Assembly (NCBI GenBank): GCA_024280155.1
Contig: JAJRQQ010000030.1
Location: forward strand, 1-64,000
Source of the DNA: Bacteroidota bacterium
GTDB lineage: Bacteria > Bacteroidota > Bacteroidia > Flavobacteriales_D > Crocinitomicaceae
Direction of reading: 5' to 3'
DNA: 64,000 bases
Both the position numbers and the translations under genes were made by a program. Positions 45,860 to 57,174 of the stretch are shown here, piece by piece. How positions within the stretch are numbered: position 1 is the stretch's first letter; the number at the start of each line of letters is the position of its first letter. The notes beneath the pieces were generated by a model that searched no databases, had not been told where the DNA came from, and worked only from the letters and a program-made list of their open reading frames with translations.

Positions 45860-47146
45860 ATGATTCTAAAAAACTTTCCTCCTTTCTTATTAAAACTTCA
45901 GCTCATTATTATTCTGATGTTTTCGAGTACTCAATACTCAAAAGCTTCACAGATTCTCATTCCAATGGATGAAACTCAAACCAATCATCTCAAGGCGTAT
46001 GGTTTATCGTTTTACCTCCTAGAAAATGGCATTGTTATGGATTGGTTACTCAATTACCGAGGAGGATCATTCCTTACACCACACCTTATTTCAATTGAAG
46101 AAGAACTTGTTCTCAGGGGGATACGTTATGAGATTCTTGCGGATGGCCAAGTCAATAGAATTAAAAATGAAATTGGTGCACCTGATGTAAATATGGAAAT
46201 TGTTCAGCTTGAAAAAGCTCCTAAAATTGCAGTTTACACACCTGGAGGAAAGCAACCATGGGATGATGCAGTTACTTTAGTCTTAGAATACGCCGAAATC
46301 CCCTATGATAAAATATATGATTCAACCATTATCGCAGGAGGACTACCTGAGTATGATTGGCTACACCTTCACCACGAAGATTTCACAGGTCAATACGGTA
46401 AATTTTATGCGGCATTTCGATCTTATCCTTGGTACAAGAAACAAGTTGCAGATTTGGAACATTCTGCATCGAAACTTGGATTTAATAAAGTTTCAGAGTT
46501 AAAATTGGCTGTGGCAACTAGAATTAAGAATTTCGTCATTGGAGGAGGTTTCTTATTTACTATGTGCAGTGGAACAGATAGTTTTGACATTGCGTTAGCA
46601 GCCCATGAAACAGACATTTGTGAAAGCATGTATGATGGAGATCCTGCGGATAGAGCTGCTCAAGAAAAATTAGATTATAGTAATACTTTTGCTTTCAAAG
46701 ATTTCACCTTGGAAAAAGATCCTATGAAATATGAGTATTCTAATATCGACGGTACATACCTTCACAAACGAAATGAACGATTAGACAAATTCACTTTATT
46801 TGATTTTTCAGCAAAGTGGGATGTCGTTCCAACAATGCTAACACAATGCCACACAAATGTGATTAATGGTTTTATGGGACAAACCACAGACTTCAGAAAA
46901 GAATTTATAAAATCGAATGTACTTATTCTTGGAGAAACAAAATCAATATCAACAGCAAGATATATTCACGGAGTACTTGGAAATGGCACTTGGACTTTTT
47001 ACGGTGGACATGACCCTGAAGATTATGAGCATCGAGTTGGCGATCCTCCTACGGACTTAGAACTTCACCCAAATTCTCCTGGATATCGTTTGATTTTAAA
47101 TAATATTTTGTTCCCAGCTGCAAAAAAGAAAAAAAGAAAAACATAA
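45860..47146 (+). CDS. secreted 'asparagine synthetase B'-like protein
   Basis: A 428-residue exported protein (hydrophobic leader about 12-30, then SQILIPMDETQTNHLKAYG). Homologues in Flavobacteriia are often annotated asparagine synthetase B, but I see none of the AsnB hallmarks: no N-terminal Cys2 glutaminase start and no SGG(V/L)DS PP-loop. Instead it contains a GATase1-like core: VAVYTPGGKQPWDDAVTLVL, LPEYDWLHLHHEDFTGQYG, and a candidate nucleophile elbow GGGFLFTMCSGTDSFDIALAA (Cys near 234). The function is unknown; the name is misleading. It starts 97 bp after the dnaB stop codon and converges on the M61 peptidase with a 4-bp gap. Confidence 0.85.
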   Translation: MILKNFPPFLLKLQLIIILMFSSTQYSKASQILIPMDETQTNHLKAYGLSFYLLENGIVMDWLLNYRGGSFLTPHLISIEEELVLRGIRYEILADGQVNRIKNEIGAPDVNMEIVQLEKAPKIAVYTPGGKQPWDDAVTLVLEYAEIPYDKIYDSTIIAGGLPEYDWLHLHHEDFTGQYGKFYAAFRSYPWYKKQVADLEHSASKLGFNKVSELKLAVATRIKNFVIGGGFLFTMCSGTDSFDIALAAHETDICESMYDGDPADRAAQEKLDYSNTFAFKDFTLEKDPMKYEYSNIDGTYLHKRNERLDKFTLFDFSAKWDVVPTMLTQCHTNVINGFMGQTTDFRKEFIKSNVLILGETKSISTARYIHGVLGNGTWTFYGGHDPEDYEHRVGDPPTDLELHPNSPGYRLILNNILFPAAKKKKRKT

Positions 47147-47150
47147 TTTT

Positions 47151-48860
47151 TTACCTTTTCCAGGCGAGTCTTGTTCTTTTCTGAACCTTAATGTCTTTCT
47201 TATTCTCAACAATGGAATATGTCATATAGAAATTACGCATTACTTCAGGGAAGGTGAAATTTAGAAACTTTCCTCCTCTGAGAACAGTTACTGTTTTCAC
47301 ATCATCATCGAAGTAGTTCAGCCATTTATCCATTGCGCCTTGACATGCAAAATCATTTACAGCAATTATCTCATCACCTTTCATTAGTCGAGCTAAATCT
47401 GCCGGTCCACTTGGGTATAAAGCTGTAATTACTTCATTTCCTCCTTTAGACACAGTTTTGAAACCCAAACGGCCTTCGGCGTATTTCTTTGAAGGTTCGT
47501 GATGTAAATCATATCCCAACAATTCTAACGTATCGATGATCAAACCTTCATACGCACGTGTTCCGTTGTAATAATCATCAAAGAAAGATTGAAACGATTC
47601 TTCTGCAACAACCTCAATCATTTTTTGGTAATCTTTCTCAGAGACACCTTTATCCTCTTGAGCAAAATTAAAATACAAACGTTTCATGACTTCATCGATG
47701 CCGTATTTTTGATCTGTTGCAACTCTTATGCGGACATCAATCGAAAAAGCAAGAATGCAACCTTCTGTATAAATGGAAACTTTTCTTCCTGGTGCACCAA
47801 CTTCGTAGCCATCCAACCAAGTATCGAAAGAAGATTCTGCTACAGAATAATTAAATCGACCAAAATTATCGAAATGCTTTTGGAATTGAGCGGTTAACTC
47901 ATTCAAATATTGTTTTTCAGAGAAAACACCACTTTTTAGAAGAAATAAATCTCCTTGATAAGTTGTTACACCTTCTGCAATGTATCCTAATTTTGAATAA
48001 TTCTCTTTCGTAAAATCATACGGATACATTTCAATCGGGCGAATTGCTTTCACATTCCAAGTGTGATACAGTTCATGGGAACTTACTCCTAATAATTCTT
48101 TGTATAATTTCCCAAACACATCGTATGAAGGTCCGAGAGAAATTACTGTTGATTTAGAATGCTCTACTCCATGGTATGCTTTGTACGGTAAAATATGGTT
48201 CAAGAAATGATATTCTTTTGTAGGAAACTCTGTAAAACGAGCAATTTGTGCATCTGTAAATGCTTTGAAATCTTTGATTAATCTTTCCCATTCCGGTTTC
48301 ACTTCTCCATTGAACCAAACATGAAATTTAGTCCCGTTCGACTCATATTCTTCGTGTTGCAACTGTGAAGAAGCAATAAAGGGCGTATCAAATAATTCAT
48401 CAAAATTTGAAACTTTATAGCCAGAATCAATTTTCTCCATTGAAGAAGCAACGTCCCAAAAAGAAGGGATTTCTAATTCAATAAAAACCTCATCACTGAA
48501 TGATTCTTCAGAATAAATACAACAATTCACAGGGTTCACGTACAATTGATTTTCATCAAGATAAGTAGAACCTGCATTGAGAATGTTAGCATAAAATGAA
48601 TACGTAACAGTAATGAGATCTGTTTTAGAAGTATCTATTTTCCAAGAATCTTTTGTTTGTTTTGAGGCAGACAACTGTTTATCATTTGCATCCAACACTT
48701 TAAAATCTCGTATATTCTTTGCGAAATTTGCCAATTCATATCTTCCAGGCCTCCAAGAAGGTAACTGTAAGATTGTTTCCTCTCTAGAAGTTTTAAATTC
48801 TACAGATATTTTCACAAATTGTTGTGAATGATTGTCGGCGTTAAATGTAAATCTTGTCAT
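47151..48860 (-). CDS. M61-family metallopeptidase with PDZ domain
   Basis: A 569-residue peptidase of the glycyl aminopeptidase (M61) family. The zinc site is SSHELYHTWN (HExxH, about 259-268), with the downstream Glu in YIAEGVTTYQGD (about 290-301). An N-terminal beta-sandwich (about 1-160) precedes it. A PDZ-like domain follows at about 470-550 (GFKTVSKGGNEVITALYPSGPADLARLMKGDEIIAVND). There is no signal peptide, so it is probably cytoplasmic. It ends 4 bp from the convergent asparagine-synthetase-like gene and begins 11 bp after the ABC-F gene on the same strand. Confidence 0.9.
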   Translation of the reverse strand: MTRFTFNADNHSQQFVKISVEFKTSREETILQLPSWRPGRYELANFAKNIRDFKVLDANDKQLSASKQTKDSWKIDTSKTDLITVTYSFYANILNAGSTYLDENQLYVNPVNCCIYSEESFSDEVFIELEIPSFWDVASSMEKIDSGYKVSNFDELFDTPFIASSQLQHEEYESNGTKFHVWFNGEVKPEWERLIKDFKAFTDAQIARFTEFPTKEYHFLNHILPYKAYHGVEHSKSTVISLGPSYDVFGKLYKELLGVSSHELYHTWNVKAIRPIEMYPYDFTKENYSKLGYIAEGVTTYQGDLFLLKSGVFSEKQYLNELTAQFQKHFDNFGRFNYSVAESSFDTWLDGYEVGAPGRKVSIYTEGCILAFSIDVRIRVATDQKYGIDEVMKRLYFNFAQEDKGVSEKDYQKMIEVVAEESFQSFFDDYYNGTRAYEGLIIDTLELLGYDLHHEPSKKYAEGRLGFKTVSKGGNEVITALYPSGPADLARLMKGDEIIAVNDFACQGAMDKWLNYFDDDVKTVTVLRGGKFLNFTFPEVMRNFYMTYSIVENKKDIKVQKRTRLAWKR

Positions 48861-48871
48861 TCTAATTCTTC

Positions 48872-50542
<1,671 letters not shown>

Positions 50543-50620
50543 CTAATTATTAATTAAAGATTAAGAATGATTGTTATAAGTTCTATTAAGCTAAGCACTA
50601 TAACAAACAATAATTTCCGA

Positions 50621-51805
50621 TTAATTCAATGTAAAGTTAATTGGAAAAACAACTTCAGCTGAAACCTTTTCTCCATTTTTAATAGCTGGTACCCAATTGG
50701 GCATTTTTTTAACAAAGTCTATTGCAGCTTTGTTCAATGCATCATCTTTAGCGCCTCTCAAAACCTTAACATTATTTAGCTCCCCTAGAACATCTACGGT
50801 GAACTGCACATATACTTTCCCTTCACTCTTTCTTTCTATTGCATCTTTAGGATATTCAAAGTTTTTATTAAAAAAATCAAGTAAAGCATCTTCTCCTCCT
50901 GGAAATTTAGGATCAGAATCATTTTCTACTACTAATACAAGCTCTGTATTCTTCGTTATTTCTTTAACATCAGTTGTGTTTAAACTTACTGAAATAAAGG
51001 TCATTCCAACTAAAGCGGGCACTATAATTAACTGTTTCATATTATATTGATTTTTGTGATTAAATTTTTCTATCCTTTTTATAATTGTTGATTTTGAGTT
51101 AAATGCATTTACTATAAATTGACTTTTAGTATTCAATGAATTAATCAGCAGATGTTGTCCGTATTCTTTTGCAGAAATTTGCATTTTTAAGACATGATTA
51201 TCCGCAATAAATTCATGATTTTCCTTTACCTTTATCGTCCACAAATATATAATTGGATTAAACCAAAATAAACCTTTGATAAACGCAAGAAAGATATTAT
51301 CAATAGAATGATAACCTTTACAATGAGCGTACTCATGTTCAAGTATAACATCCTCACTTTCTAATTGATTTTTATTTAAATAAATTTTCCCAAAAAAAGA
51401 ATAAGACTCTTTGTTACTAAGTAACAAGTAAACTTTATATTTCTTATACCTTCGATAGAATTCACTTTCACTTTTCTTAAATAAATGAAATAACTGAAAT
51501 AAAACGAAAAATAAACTAACTGTAAGTCCTAGTATAAAGATAAGAGTTTGCCAATTTATACCTTCAGAAACCTCTAAGACATTAATCTCCTTAAAAACTT
51601 CCATTTCAGAATGAAAAAATATTCTATCCCCACTAACACCTTCCACCTTCCCAATAACAAAAGGTAAGAAAATTGAAACAACTGGCATCACTAATAAATA
51701 CAACCTATTTATACCAAAATGAGTTTTATTTTTAGACAAAAGAATAAACAAGCCGTAAAAAATAGCTAAATAAGTATTAATCATTATAAAATGTAGTAAA
51801 CTCAT
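50621..51805 (-). CDS. BlaR1-like M56 metallopeptidase with TonB C-terminal domain
   Basis: A 394-residue membrane protein. Several hydrophobic segments (about 5-22, 35-55, 85-105, 255-275) surround a zinc peptidase motif, HEYAHCKGYHSID (about 147-159; HExxH), characteristic of M56 (BlaR1/MecR1-like). Residues about 300-394 form a TonB/energy-transducer C-terminal domain (KFPGGEDALLDFFNKNF...VQFTVDVLGELNNVKVLRGA). It overlaps the BlaI-type repressor gene by 4 bases, so the pair is a signalling unit: the protease is expected to release the repressor, by analogy with BlaR/MecR. The inducer is unknown. Confidence 0.88.
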   Translation of the reverse strand: MSLLHFIMINTYLAIFYGLFILLSKNKTHFGINRLYLLVMPVVSIFLPFVIGKVEGVSGDRIFFHSEMEVFKEINVLEVSEGINWQTLIFILGLTVSLFFVLFQLFHLFKKSESEFYRRYKKYKVYLLLSNKESYSFFGKIYLNKNQLESEDVILEHEYAHCKGYHSIDNIFLAFIKGLFWFNPIIYLWTIKVKENHEFIADNHVLKMQISAKEYGQHLLINSLNTKSQFIVNAFNSKSTIIKRIEKFNHKNQYNMKQLIIVPALVGMTFISVSLNTTDVKEITKNTELVLVVENDSDPKFPGGEDALLDFFNKNFEYPKDAIERKSEGKVYVQFTVDVLGELNNVKVLRGAKDDALNKAAIDFVKKMPNWVPAIKNGEKVSAEVVFPINFTLN

Positions 51806-52158
51806 AGCTTCTCTATTTTATGTATAATTTCTTCTAAATCTTTCACCGTCATTTTCTTTTCTTTCACAAAAAAAGAAACCATTTCCTCCATGGAACCTGA
51901 AAAATATTTATTCAACAGATTACTTGCTGATTGTTTCGTATATTCTTCCTTAGAAAGAACTGCATAATACTGATGAGTACGACCAAAAGCATTATGGTTT
52001 ACAATATTCTTCTTTTCAAGAATTCGAATAATTGTTGAAATTGTGTTATATGCAGGTTTAGGCTCAGGAAATTTTTCAATAACATCTTTAACAAATGCTT
52101 CTCCCAGACCCCAAAGAATATGCATAACTTGTTCTTCTGCCTTAGTTAGTGAGTTCAT
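51802..52158 (-). CDS. BlaI/MecI-family transcriptional repressor
   Basis: About 118 residues starting at MNSLTKAEEQVMHILWGLG (ATG at 52158). The upstream ATG in the same frame would add 7 residues but lies inside the -7 box TATGTTTG, so the shorter product is preferred. The winged helix is KAEEQVMHILWGLGEAFVKDVIEKFPEPKPAYNTISTIIRILEKKNIV, followed by the dimerisation helices. It should repress its own promoter through the two inverted repeats just upstream and be inactivated by the M56 peptidase encoded next, as in Bla/Mec systems. Confidence 0.88.
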   Translation of the reverse strand: MNSLTKAEEQVMHILWGLGEAFVKDVIEKFPEPKPAYNTISTIIRILEKKNIVNHNAFGRTHQYYAVLSKEEYTKQSASNLLNKYFSGSMEEMVSFFVKEKKMTVKDLEEIIHKIEKL

Positions 52159-52172
52159 ATCTATATTTTTAA

Positions 52173-52202
52173 CAAACATAAACTAATTATTTAGTTATAC
52201 AA
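52173..52202 (-). promoter_or_regulatory. BlaI/M56 operon promoter (TTG-N19-TATGTTTG)
   Basis: On the minus strand, TTG (52200-52202) and TATGTTTG (52173-52180) are 19 bp apart, a full match to the Bacteroidota consensus. The -7 box covers the first in-frame ATG, which supports the later start at 52158 and a leader of about 8-10 nt. Confidence 0.75.
52181..52196. promoter_or_regulatory. BlaI-type operator O1 in the -33/-7 spacer
   Basis: AACTAATTATTTAGTT, an inverted repeat AACTA-N6-TAGTT, occupies 16 of the 19 spacer bases between -7 and -33. A bound repressor would directly block RNA polymerase. Confidence 0.65.
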
Positions 52203-52216
52203 CTAAAAACATAGTT
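52201..52216. promoter_or_regulatory. BlaI-type operator O2 upstream of -33
   Basis: AACTAAAAACATAGTT, a second AACTA-N6-TAGTT repeat. It starts 20 bp from O1 (about two helical turns) and overlaps the -33 element. Confidence 0.6.
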
Positions 52217-52266
52217 AAAAAATATAAACTGATGATTTTATGTAAAAAAGATTAAAAAAAATGATT

Positions 52267-52767
52267 CTATTCAGCCAGCATTCCGTCCAATGCGACGTGC
52301 AATCCAAGACCTCGAATTGTGTTTTCTTTTGCAACGATTTTACCATTGCCATCAATTAAGAATGTCATGGGGATAGAATTAACTTGATAAGCCTTAGCAG
52401 CTTTATATTCTTTGTCCCACCCGTGGTTCTTCCAGATTAACCCATCTTGCTTAATTGCATGCTTCCAAGGCGATTCCTTTTTATCCAAATAAACACTAAA
52501 CACCTCAAAACCTTTACCCGTTGTGAATTTAGACTTATGGTATTTATGATACGCTTCCACTACATTAGGATTTTCAGCTCGACAAGGTCTGCACCATGAT
52601 GCCCAAAAATCAATGAGCACAACTTTTCCTTTCAAATCAGATAATTTGATTTCTTTACCGCTTGGAGAAGTCAGAATTATTTCAGGAGCCGTTTGCCCAA
52701 CATTTGGAGCAGATGAATTCATTATACTTAATAAAGTGAATCCAATAATGATAAAGATATATTTCAT
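52267..52767 (-). CDS. TlpA/ResA-type periplasmic thioredoxin
   Basis: A 166-residue exported thioredoxin-fold protein. The hydrophobic leader (about 3-17) is uncleaved or lipid-free; no lipobox Cys is visible. The redox site is VVLIDFWASWCRPCRAENPNVV (CRPC, near 59-62), and the cis-Pro region reads VNSIPMTFLIDGNGKIVAK. It shares one base with the end of murA and is on the same strand. TlpA proteins reduce disulfides in cytochrome c maturation or act on surface proteins; the client here is not known. Confidence 0.88.
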   Translation of the reverse strand: MKYIFIIIGFTLLSIMNSSAPNVGQTAPEIILTSPSGKEIKLSDLKGKVVLIDFWASWCRPCRAENPNVVEAYHKYHKSKFTTGKGFEVFSVYLDKKESPWKHAIKQDGLIWKNHGWDKEYKAAKAYQVNSIPMTFLIDGNGKIVAKENTIRGLGLHVALDGMLAE

Positions 52768-54074
52768 TATCCTATTCTTCGAATATCAGCACCTAAATTA
52801 TTTAATCGAATATCAATGTCTTGATACCCACGATCAATTTGCTCGATGTTGTGAATTGTACTTTTTCCTTCTGCAGAAAGAGCAGCAATTAACAAAGAAA
52901 CTCCAGCACGAATATCTGGGGATGTCATTTGAATTCCACGCAATGGATATTTTTTATCTAAACCTATTACTGTTGCTCTATGTGGGTCACACAAAATAAC
53001 TTGTGCTCCCATATCAATTAATTTATCAACGAAGAACAAGCGAGATTCAAACATTTTTTGGTGAATCAGAACAGAACCTTTTGCTGGTGTTGCAACAACT
53101 AAAATTATTGACAATAAATCAGGCGTAAACCCTGGCCATGGAGCATCAGAAATAGTCATAATTGAACCATCTATAAATGTTTCAATTTCATAACTTTCTT
53201 GAGCAGGGACATAAATATCATCTCCTCTACGTTCTAATTTAATTCCTAAACGTCTGAAAATAGTTGGAATAATTCCTAAATTCTCCCAGCTTACATCTTT
53301 AATGGTAATTTCAGAGCCTGTCATTGCTGCAAGTCCGATAAAAGAACCTATTTCAATCATATCAGGAAGAACTCGATGATAGCAACCTTTTAATTCTTTC
53401 ACACCTTTTATTGTCAGCATGTTCGAACTAATTCCAGAGATTTTGGCTCCCATACTATTCAACATTTTACACAATTGTTGTAAATAGGGTTCACAAGCCG
53501 CATTATATATAACCGTTTCACCTTCTGCCATAACAGCCGCCATAACGATATTTGCTGTACCTGTAACAGATGCTTCATCTAAATGAATGTATACACCTTT
53601 CAAGTTCTTTCCTTCAACAGTATAAAAATAATCACCTGCATCGTAATTGAACTTCGCACCTAGCTTCATCATACCTGTGAAGTGAGTGTCCAATCTTCTT
53701 CTTCCAATTTTATCACCACCTGGTTTTGGTAAATAACCAACTCCAAATCTTGCTAATAATGGACCGACAATCATCACAGAACCTCTCAAGGAGCTTGCTC
53801 TATTTTTAAAATCTTCCGTTTGTAAATAATCTAGATTAATATCTTTTGCTTGGAAAATATAAGTTCCTTTCTCTACTTTCTCAATTTTCACTCCCATTGC
53901 TTGCAATAAACCAATTAGTTTATTTACATCAACAATATCTGGTAGATTTGAGATTGTAACTTTCTCACCAGTTAGCAACGGTGCACATAAAACTTGTAAT
54001 GCTTCATTTTTTGCTCCTTGAGGAATTAAATTTCCTTTTAGCGGTTTACCGCCATGAATTTCAAATGAAGCCAT
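52767..54074 (-). CDS. murA: UDP-GlcNAc 1-carboxyvinyltransferase MurA (Asp active-site variant)
   Basis: A 435-residue enzyme for the first committed step of peptidoglycan synthesis. Family motifs: GAKNEALQVLCAPLLTGE, RASSLRGSVMIVGPLLARFG, SVTGTANIVMAAVMAEGETVI and the C-terminal DIRAGVSLLIAALSAEG. The residue corresponding to the E. coli active-site Cys115 is Asp121 (KPGGDKIGRRRLDTHF). In other bacteria an Asp at this position removes the fosfomycin target, so intrinsic fosfomycin resistance is expected. Its stop overlaps the tlpA ATG and its start is 3 bp from the DUF4290 gene; all belong to the purL-led run. Confidence 0.96.
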   Translation of the reverse strand: MASFEIHGGKPLKGNLIPQGAKNEALQVLCAPLLTGEKVTISNLPDIVDVNKLIGLLQAMGVKIEKVEKGTYIFQAKDINLDYLQTEDFKNRASSLRGSVMIVGPLLARFGVGYLPKPGGDKIGRRRLDTHFTGMMKLGAKFNYDAGDYFYTVEGKNLKGVYIHLDEASVTGTANIVMAAVMAEGETVIYNAACEPYLQQLCKMLNSMGAKISGISSNMLTIKGVKELKGCYHRVLPDMIEIGSFIGLAAMTGSEITIKDVSWENLGIIPTIFRRLGIKLERRGDDIYVPAQESYEIETFIDGSIMTISDAPWPGFTPDLLSIILVVATPAKGSVLIHQKMFESRLFFVDKLIDMGAQVILCDPHRATVIGLDKKYPLRGIQMTSPDIRAGVSLLIAALSAEGKSTIHNIEQIDRGYQDIDIRLNNLGADIRRIG

Positions 54075-54077
54075 ATC

Positions 54078-54743
54078 TTATCTTTTAAATTTCCTTTTTT
54101 GATTCTGATTGTAATTCCTCCCTTGTTTTTTGCGAGAATTTTTATTCTTATTGTTGTTGTTGTTGTTTGTATTATTTAACCCCAATATTTTCAATAATTG
54201 ATTCGTAGACGTTAAATCTTCGTCCGGATTCTCCATATTCAAAGCTCCTTCAGATAGACGATTCAATTGTTTCGCAATCAAAGCATTCTCAACCGCAGTA
54301 TTATTATGTGTAAGGTATTGCTTCTTCATGAAATTCCCCATCGCATAAGTCATATACTCCAATTCCTTTTCATCTTTGATATCTTTCGCAGAATTCAATA
54401 TTTCCTGCGTATACTTTCCAAAGTGTCCTATTCTTATTTTACCTTTGGGGTATTCCATATGATCCGGCTTAGAAGTAAAACTCTCTTCTGTTGGGATTTC
54501 ATAGGGCGAATCAACATCCAATGTAAATTCAGACATGATAAATAAGTGTGCCCAAAGTTTATGACGGTAATCTTCTTCATCCCTAAGATGAGGATTCAAT
54601 TGCCCCATCACTTCAATAATTGCTTTGGCCGCTTTATTTCTTTCGTCCCTATCAGCTAATTCCATTGCGTGCGCAATCATATTCTGAACATTTCTACCAT
54701 ATTCTGGTAAAAGCAATTTATTTCTTGTCGTATTATACTCCAT
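54078..54743 (-). CDS. DUF4290 protein with Asn/Lys-rich tail
   Basis: A 221-residue DUF4290 family protein, restricted to Bacteroidota as far as I know, of unknown function. The core (about 1-180) starts EYNTTRNKLLLPEYGRNVQNMIAHAMEL and contains RHKLWAHLFIMSEFTLDVDSPY and RIGHFGKYTQEI. The C-terminus is low complexity: a poly-Asn stretch from a trinucleotide repeat (54151-54167) followed by Lys/Arg (KNSRKKQGRNYNQNQKRKFKR), which could bind RNA or DNA. It is 3 bp upstream of murA and may be co-transcribed with it. Confidence 0.88.
   Translation of the reverse strand: MEYNTTRNKLLLPEYGRNVQNMIAHAMELADRDERNKAAKAIIEVMGQLNPHLRDEEDYRHKLWAHLFIMSEFTLDVDSPYEIPTEESFTSKPDHMEYPKGKIRIGHFGKYTQEILNSAKDIKDEKELEYMTYAMGNFMKKQYLTHNNTAVENALIAKQLNRLSEGALNMENPDEDLTSTNQLLKILGLNNTNNNNNNKNKNSRKKQGRNYNQNQKRKFKR
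54151..54167. repeat. TTG trinucleotide microsatellite in the DUF4290 gene
   Basis: Five TTG units plus TT encode part of the poly-Asn run in the protein tail. It is in frame and prone to slippage in units of one codon. Confidence 0.7.
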
Positions 54744-54775
54744 ATTGGTTTCTCGATGAATAAAAATCGAATTTA

Positions 54776-57013
54776 CTATTTTTCTAAGTGTTTTGCAAGT
54801 GCAGAGTTAAACAATCCTTTTGCTTCTTGGATAAAACCAAAATGCTCATCATCTACCATCATCTTACCTTTCGTCACATGTCCTAATAAAGTGAAACTTA
54901 CTTTAGCACCCATCATCATTTCGAGAAAGTCATCTTCTTGATCCTCGTTAACTGTTACAACAACTCTTCCTTGGCCTTCGCCGAATAAGAATGCATCCTC
55001 TCTAACTTCAGAATCAGTAACAATATCAAAGCCTAGTTCATTTGGAATTGACATCTCTGTTAAAGTAACAAATAAACCACCATCAGCTACATCATGAACT
55101 GCATTTACATGTTTATTCACAATCAATTCCCGAACTACTTGTTGCATTTCAAACTCTTCATCTAAATTAAAATAAGGAGCAGGAGAAGCTGTAACGCCGT
55201 GATAAGAGACTAAATATTCAGAAGAAGATATATCATCATACGATTGACCAATGATAAAAATCAAATCACCTTTCGATTTAAAATCGAGCGTCATTACATT
55301 TTCTTTATCCTCAACAATACCAATCATCCCGATAGTAGGTGTTGGGAAAACAGGAATTTCAACTCCGTCAATCACCGATTGATTGTAGAAAGAAACATTC
55401 CCACCTGTTACAGGCGTATTGAATTTCAAACAAGCTTCTGACATACCTTTAATTGCTCCAACAAATTGCCAGAATGATTCAGGATTGTAAGGATTACCAA
55501 AATTTAAGCAGTTTGTTATTGCACTTGGATTTCCACCAGCACAAGTAATATTTCTTGCCGCTTCCGAAACGGCAATCATCGTTCCTACATGAGGATCTGC
55601 ATTGACATACCTAGAATTACAATCCACTGACATTGCCAAAGCCTTGTTTGTTCCTTTAATGTTTACAATTCCTGCATCAGATGGGCGATTCGTAGTCATC
55701 GTTCTTGTTCCGACCATTGAGTCATACTGATCAGTAACCCAATTTTTAGACGCAATATTTGGGTATTGCAATAATTTGAACGCTACATCTTTCAAATCTT
55801 CAGGTTGTTCGATTGATTTGATATCGAATTTTTTGAATTCTTGATAATATGCAGGTTCTGTATATTCTCTTTCGTAAACTGGGGCTCCACCTCCTAAAAC
55901 CAAAGATTCTGCAGGAACATCTCCAACAATCTCATCGTTCATAAAATAGCGTACACGATCAGAATCAGTTACAACACCAATTTCTTCAGCATGTAAATCC
56001 CATTTATCAAAAATATCTTTAACAATTTGTTCTTTTCCTTTTTGCACAACGACCAACATTCTTTCTTGAGATTCAGAAAGAAGAATTTCGTATGGCTTCA
56101 TATCTTCTTGACGTTTCGGAACTAAATCTAAATTCAGATCCATTCCAACTTCACCAGCAGCACTCATTTCACAAGAAGAACAAGTTATACCTGCCGCCCC
56201 CATATCTTGCATTCCAACAATAGCATCAGTATCTGCTAATTCCATTGTTGCTTCTAATAATAATTTTTCCATAAATGGATCCCCTACCTGAACAGAAGGT
56301 AAATCATTTGCAGAATCTTCCGTAATATCTTTTGAAGCAAAAGCTGCACCAGCAATTCCATCTTTACCTGTAGCAGAACCAACAATAAAAACTGGATTAC
56401 CAGGCCCTTTTGAAGTAGCAGAAATCATTTTCTTTGGATCCATTATACCTGCAGAAAAAGCATTGACCAATGGATTTGTATTGTATGAACTATCGAAAGC
56501 TACCTCTCCTCCAACAATAGGAATACCAAAAGCATTTCCATAATCACCAATTCCTTTCACGACCCCTTTTACTAGCCATTTTGTTCGCTCTTTTTCAATG
56601 TCTCCAAAACGCAAAGAATTCATTTGAGCAATTGGTCGTGCTCCCATCGTGAAAATATCACGATTTATCCCACCAACTCCAGTTGCAGCACCTTGATAAG
56701 GCTCTAATGCACTTGGATGATTGTGCGATTCAATTTTAAACACACAACCTAACCCGTCACCGATATCAACTAATCCAGCATTCTCCTCACCTGCTTTTAC
56801 CAACATGTGAGGCCCATCTTTTGGCAGCTGCTTTAACCAATGAATTGAATTTTTATAAGAACAATGCTCTGACCACATCACAGAATAAACTGCTGTTTCA
56901 GTAAAGTTAGGTGTTCTTCCTAAAATCTCTTTAACCATTTCAAATTCATCCGCTCGAAGTCCTAATTCGATTGCTTCTTCAAGAGTTGCCTCTCTGTGTA
57001 TTGTGCTTTCCAT
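54776..57013 (-). CDS. purL: phosphoribosylformylglycinamidine synthase subunit PurL
   Basis: A 745-residue FGAM synthase of the small, three-subunit type, which needs PurQ and PurS as partners to convert FGAR to FGAM in purine synthesis. Motifs: [83 protein letters not shown] and the C-terminal ATP-binding half ([27 protein letters not shown]). No purQ or purS is in the window. The gene has a -7 box and heads a minus-strand run with DUF4290, murA and tlpA. Confidence 0.96.
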   Translation of the reverse strand: MESTIHREATLEEAIELGLRADEFEMVKEILGRTPNFTETAVYSVMWSEHCSYKNSIHWLKQLPKDGPHMLVKAGEENAGLVDIGDGLGCVFKIESHNHPSALEPYQGAATGVGGINRDIFTMGARPIAQMNSLRFGDIEKERTKWLVKGVVKGIGDYGNAFGIPIVGGEVAFDSSYNTNPLVNAFSAGIMDPKKMISATSKGPGNPVFIVGSATGKDGIAGAAFASKDITEDSANDLPSVQVGDPFMEKLLLEATMELADTDAIVGMQDMGAAGITCSSCEMSAAGEVGMDLNLDLVPKRQEDMKPYEILLSESQERMLVVVQKGKEQIVKDIFDKWDLHAEEIGVVTDSDRVRYFMNDEIVGDVPAESLVLGGGAPVYEREYTEPAYYQEFKKFDIKSIEQPEDLKDVAFKLLQYPNIASKNWVTDQYDSMVGTRTMTTNRPSDAGIVNIKGTNKALAMSVDCNSRYVNADPHVGTMIAVSEAARNITCAGGNPSAITNCLNFGNPYNPESFWQFVGAIKGMSEACLKFNTPVTGGNVSFYNQSVIDGVEIPVFPTPTIGMIGIVEDKENVMTLDFKSKGDLIFIIGQSYDDISSSEYLVSYHGVTASPAPYFNLDEEFEMQQVVRELIVNKHVNAVHDVADGGLFVTLTEMSIPNELGFDIVTDSEVREDAFLFGEGQGRVVVTVNEDQEDDFLEMMMGAKVSFTLLGHVTKGKMMVDDEHFGFIQEAKGLFNSALAKHLEK

Positions 57014-57033
57014 ATTCTATTTAAATATAGTTG

Positions 57034-57041
57034 CAAAAATA
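57034..57041 (-). promoter_or_regulatory. -7 box of purL
   Basis: TATTTTTG on the minus strand matches TAnnTTTG and lies 20 bp upstream of the purL ATG. No -33 TTG is found at 19-21 bp. I see no purine riboswitch-like structure in the short leader. Confidence 0.45.
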
Positions 57042-57174
57042 CTTATTAAAATGAAGTGATAAATCTTTTTTTTTGACTTTTATTCCATTCTTTTCAACAA
57101 TTTATTCATAATAACAACTCATGATTTGAGATTTATTCATATTATTGTTAATCATAATCTACTATCATTAATTT

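Noticed and set aside
54151-54167. Short tandem repeat as a CRISPR or regulatory array
   Set aside because: It is a plain trinucleotide run coding for Asn within the DUF4290 gene; no spacer structure.
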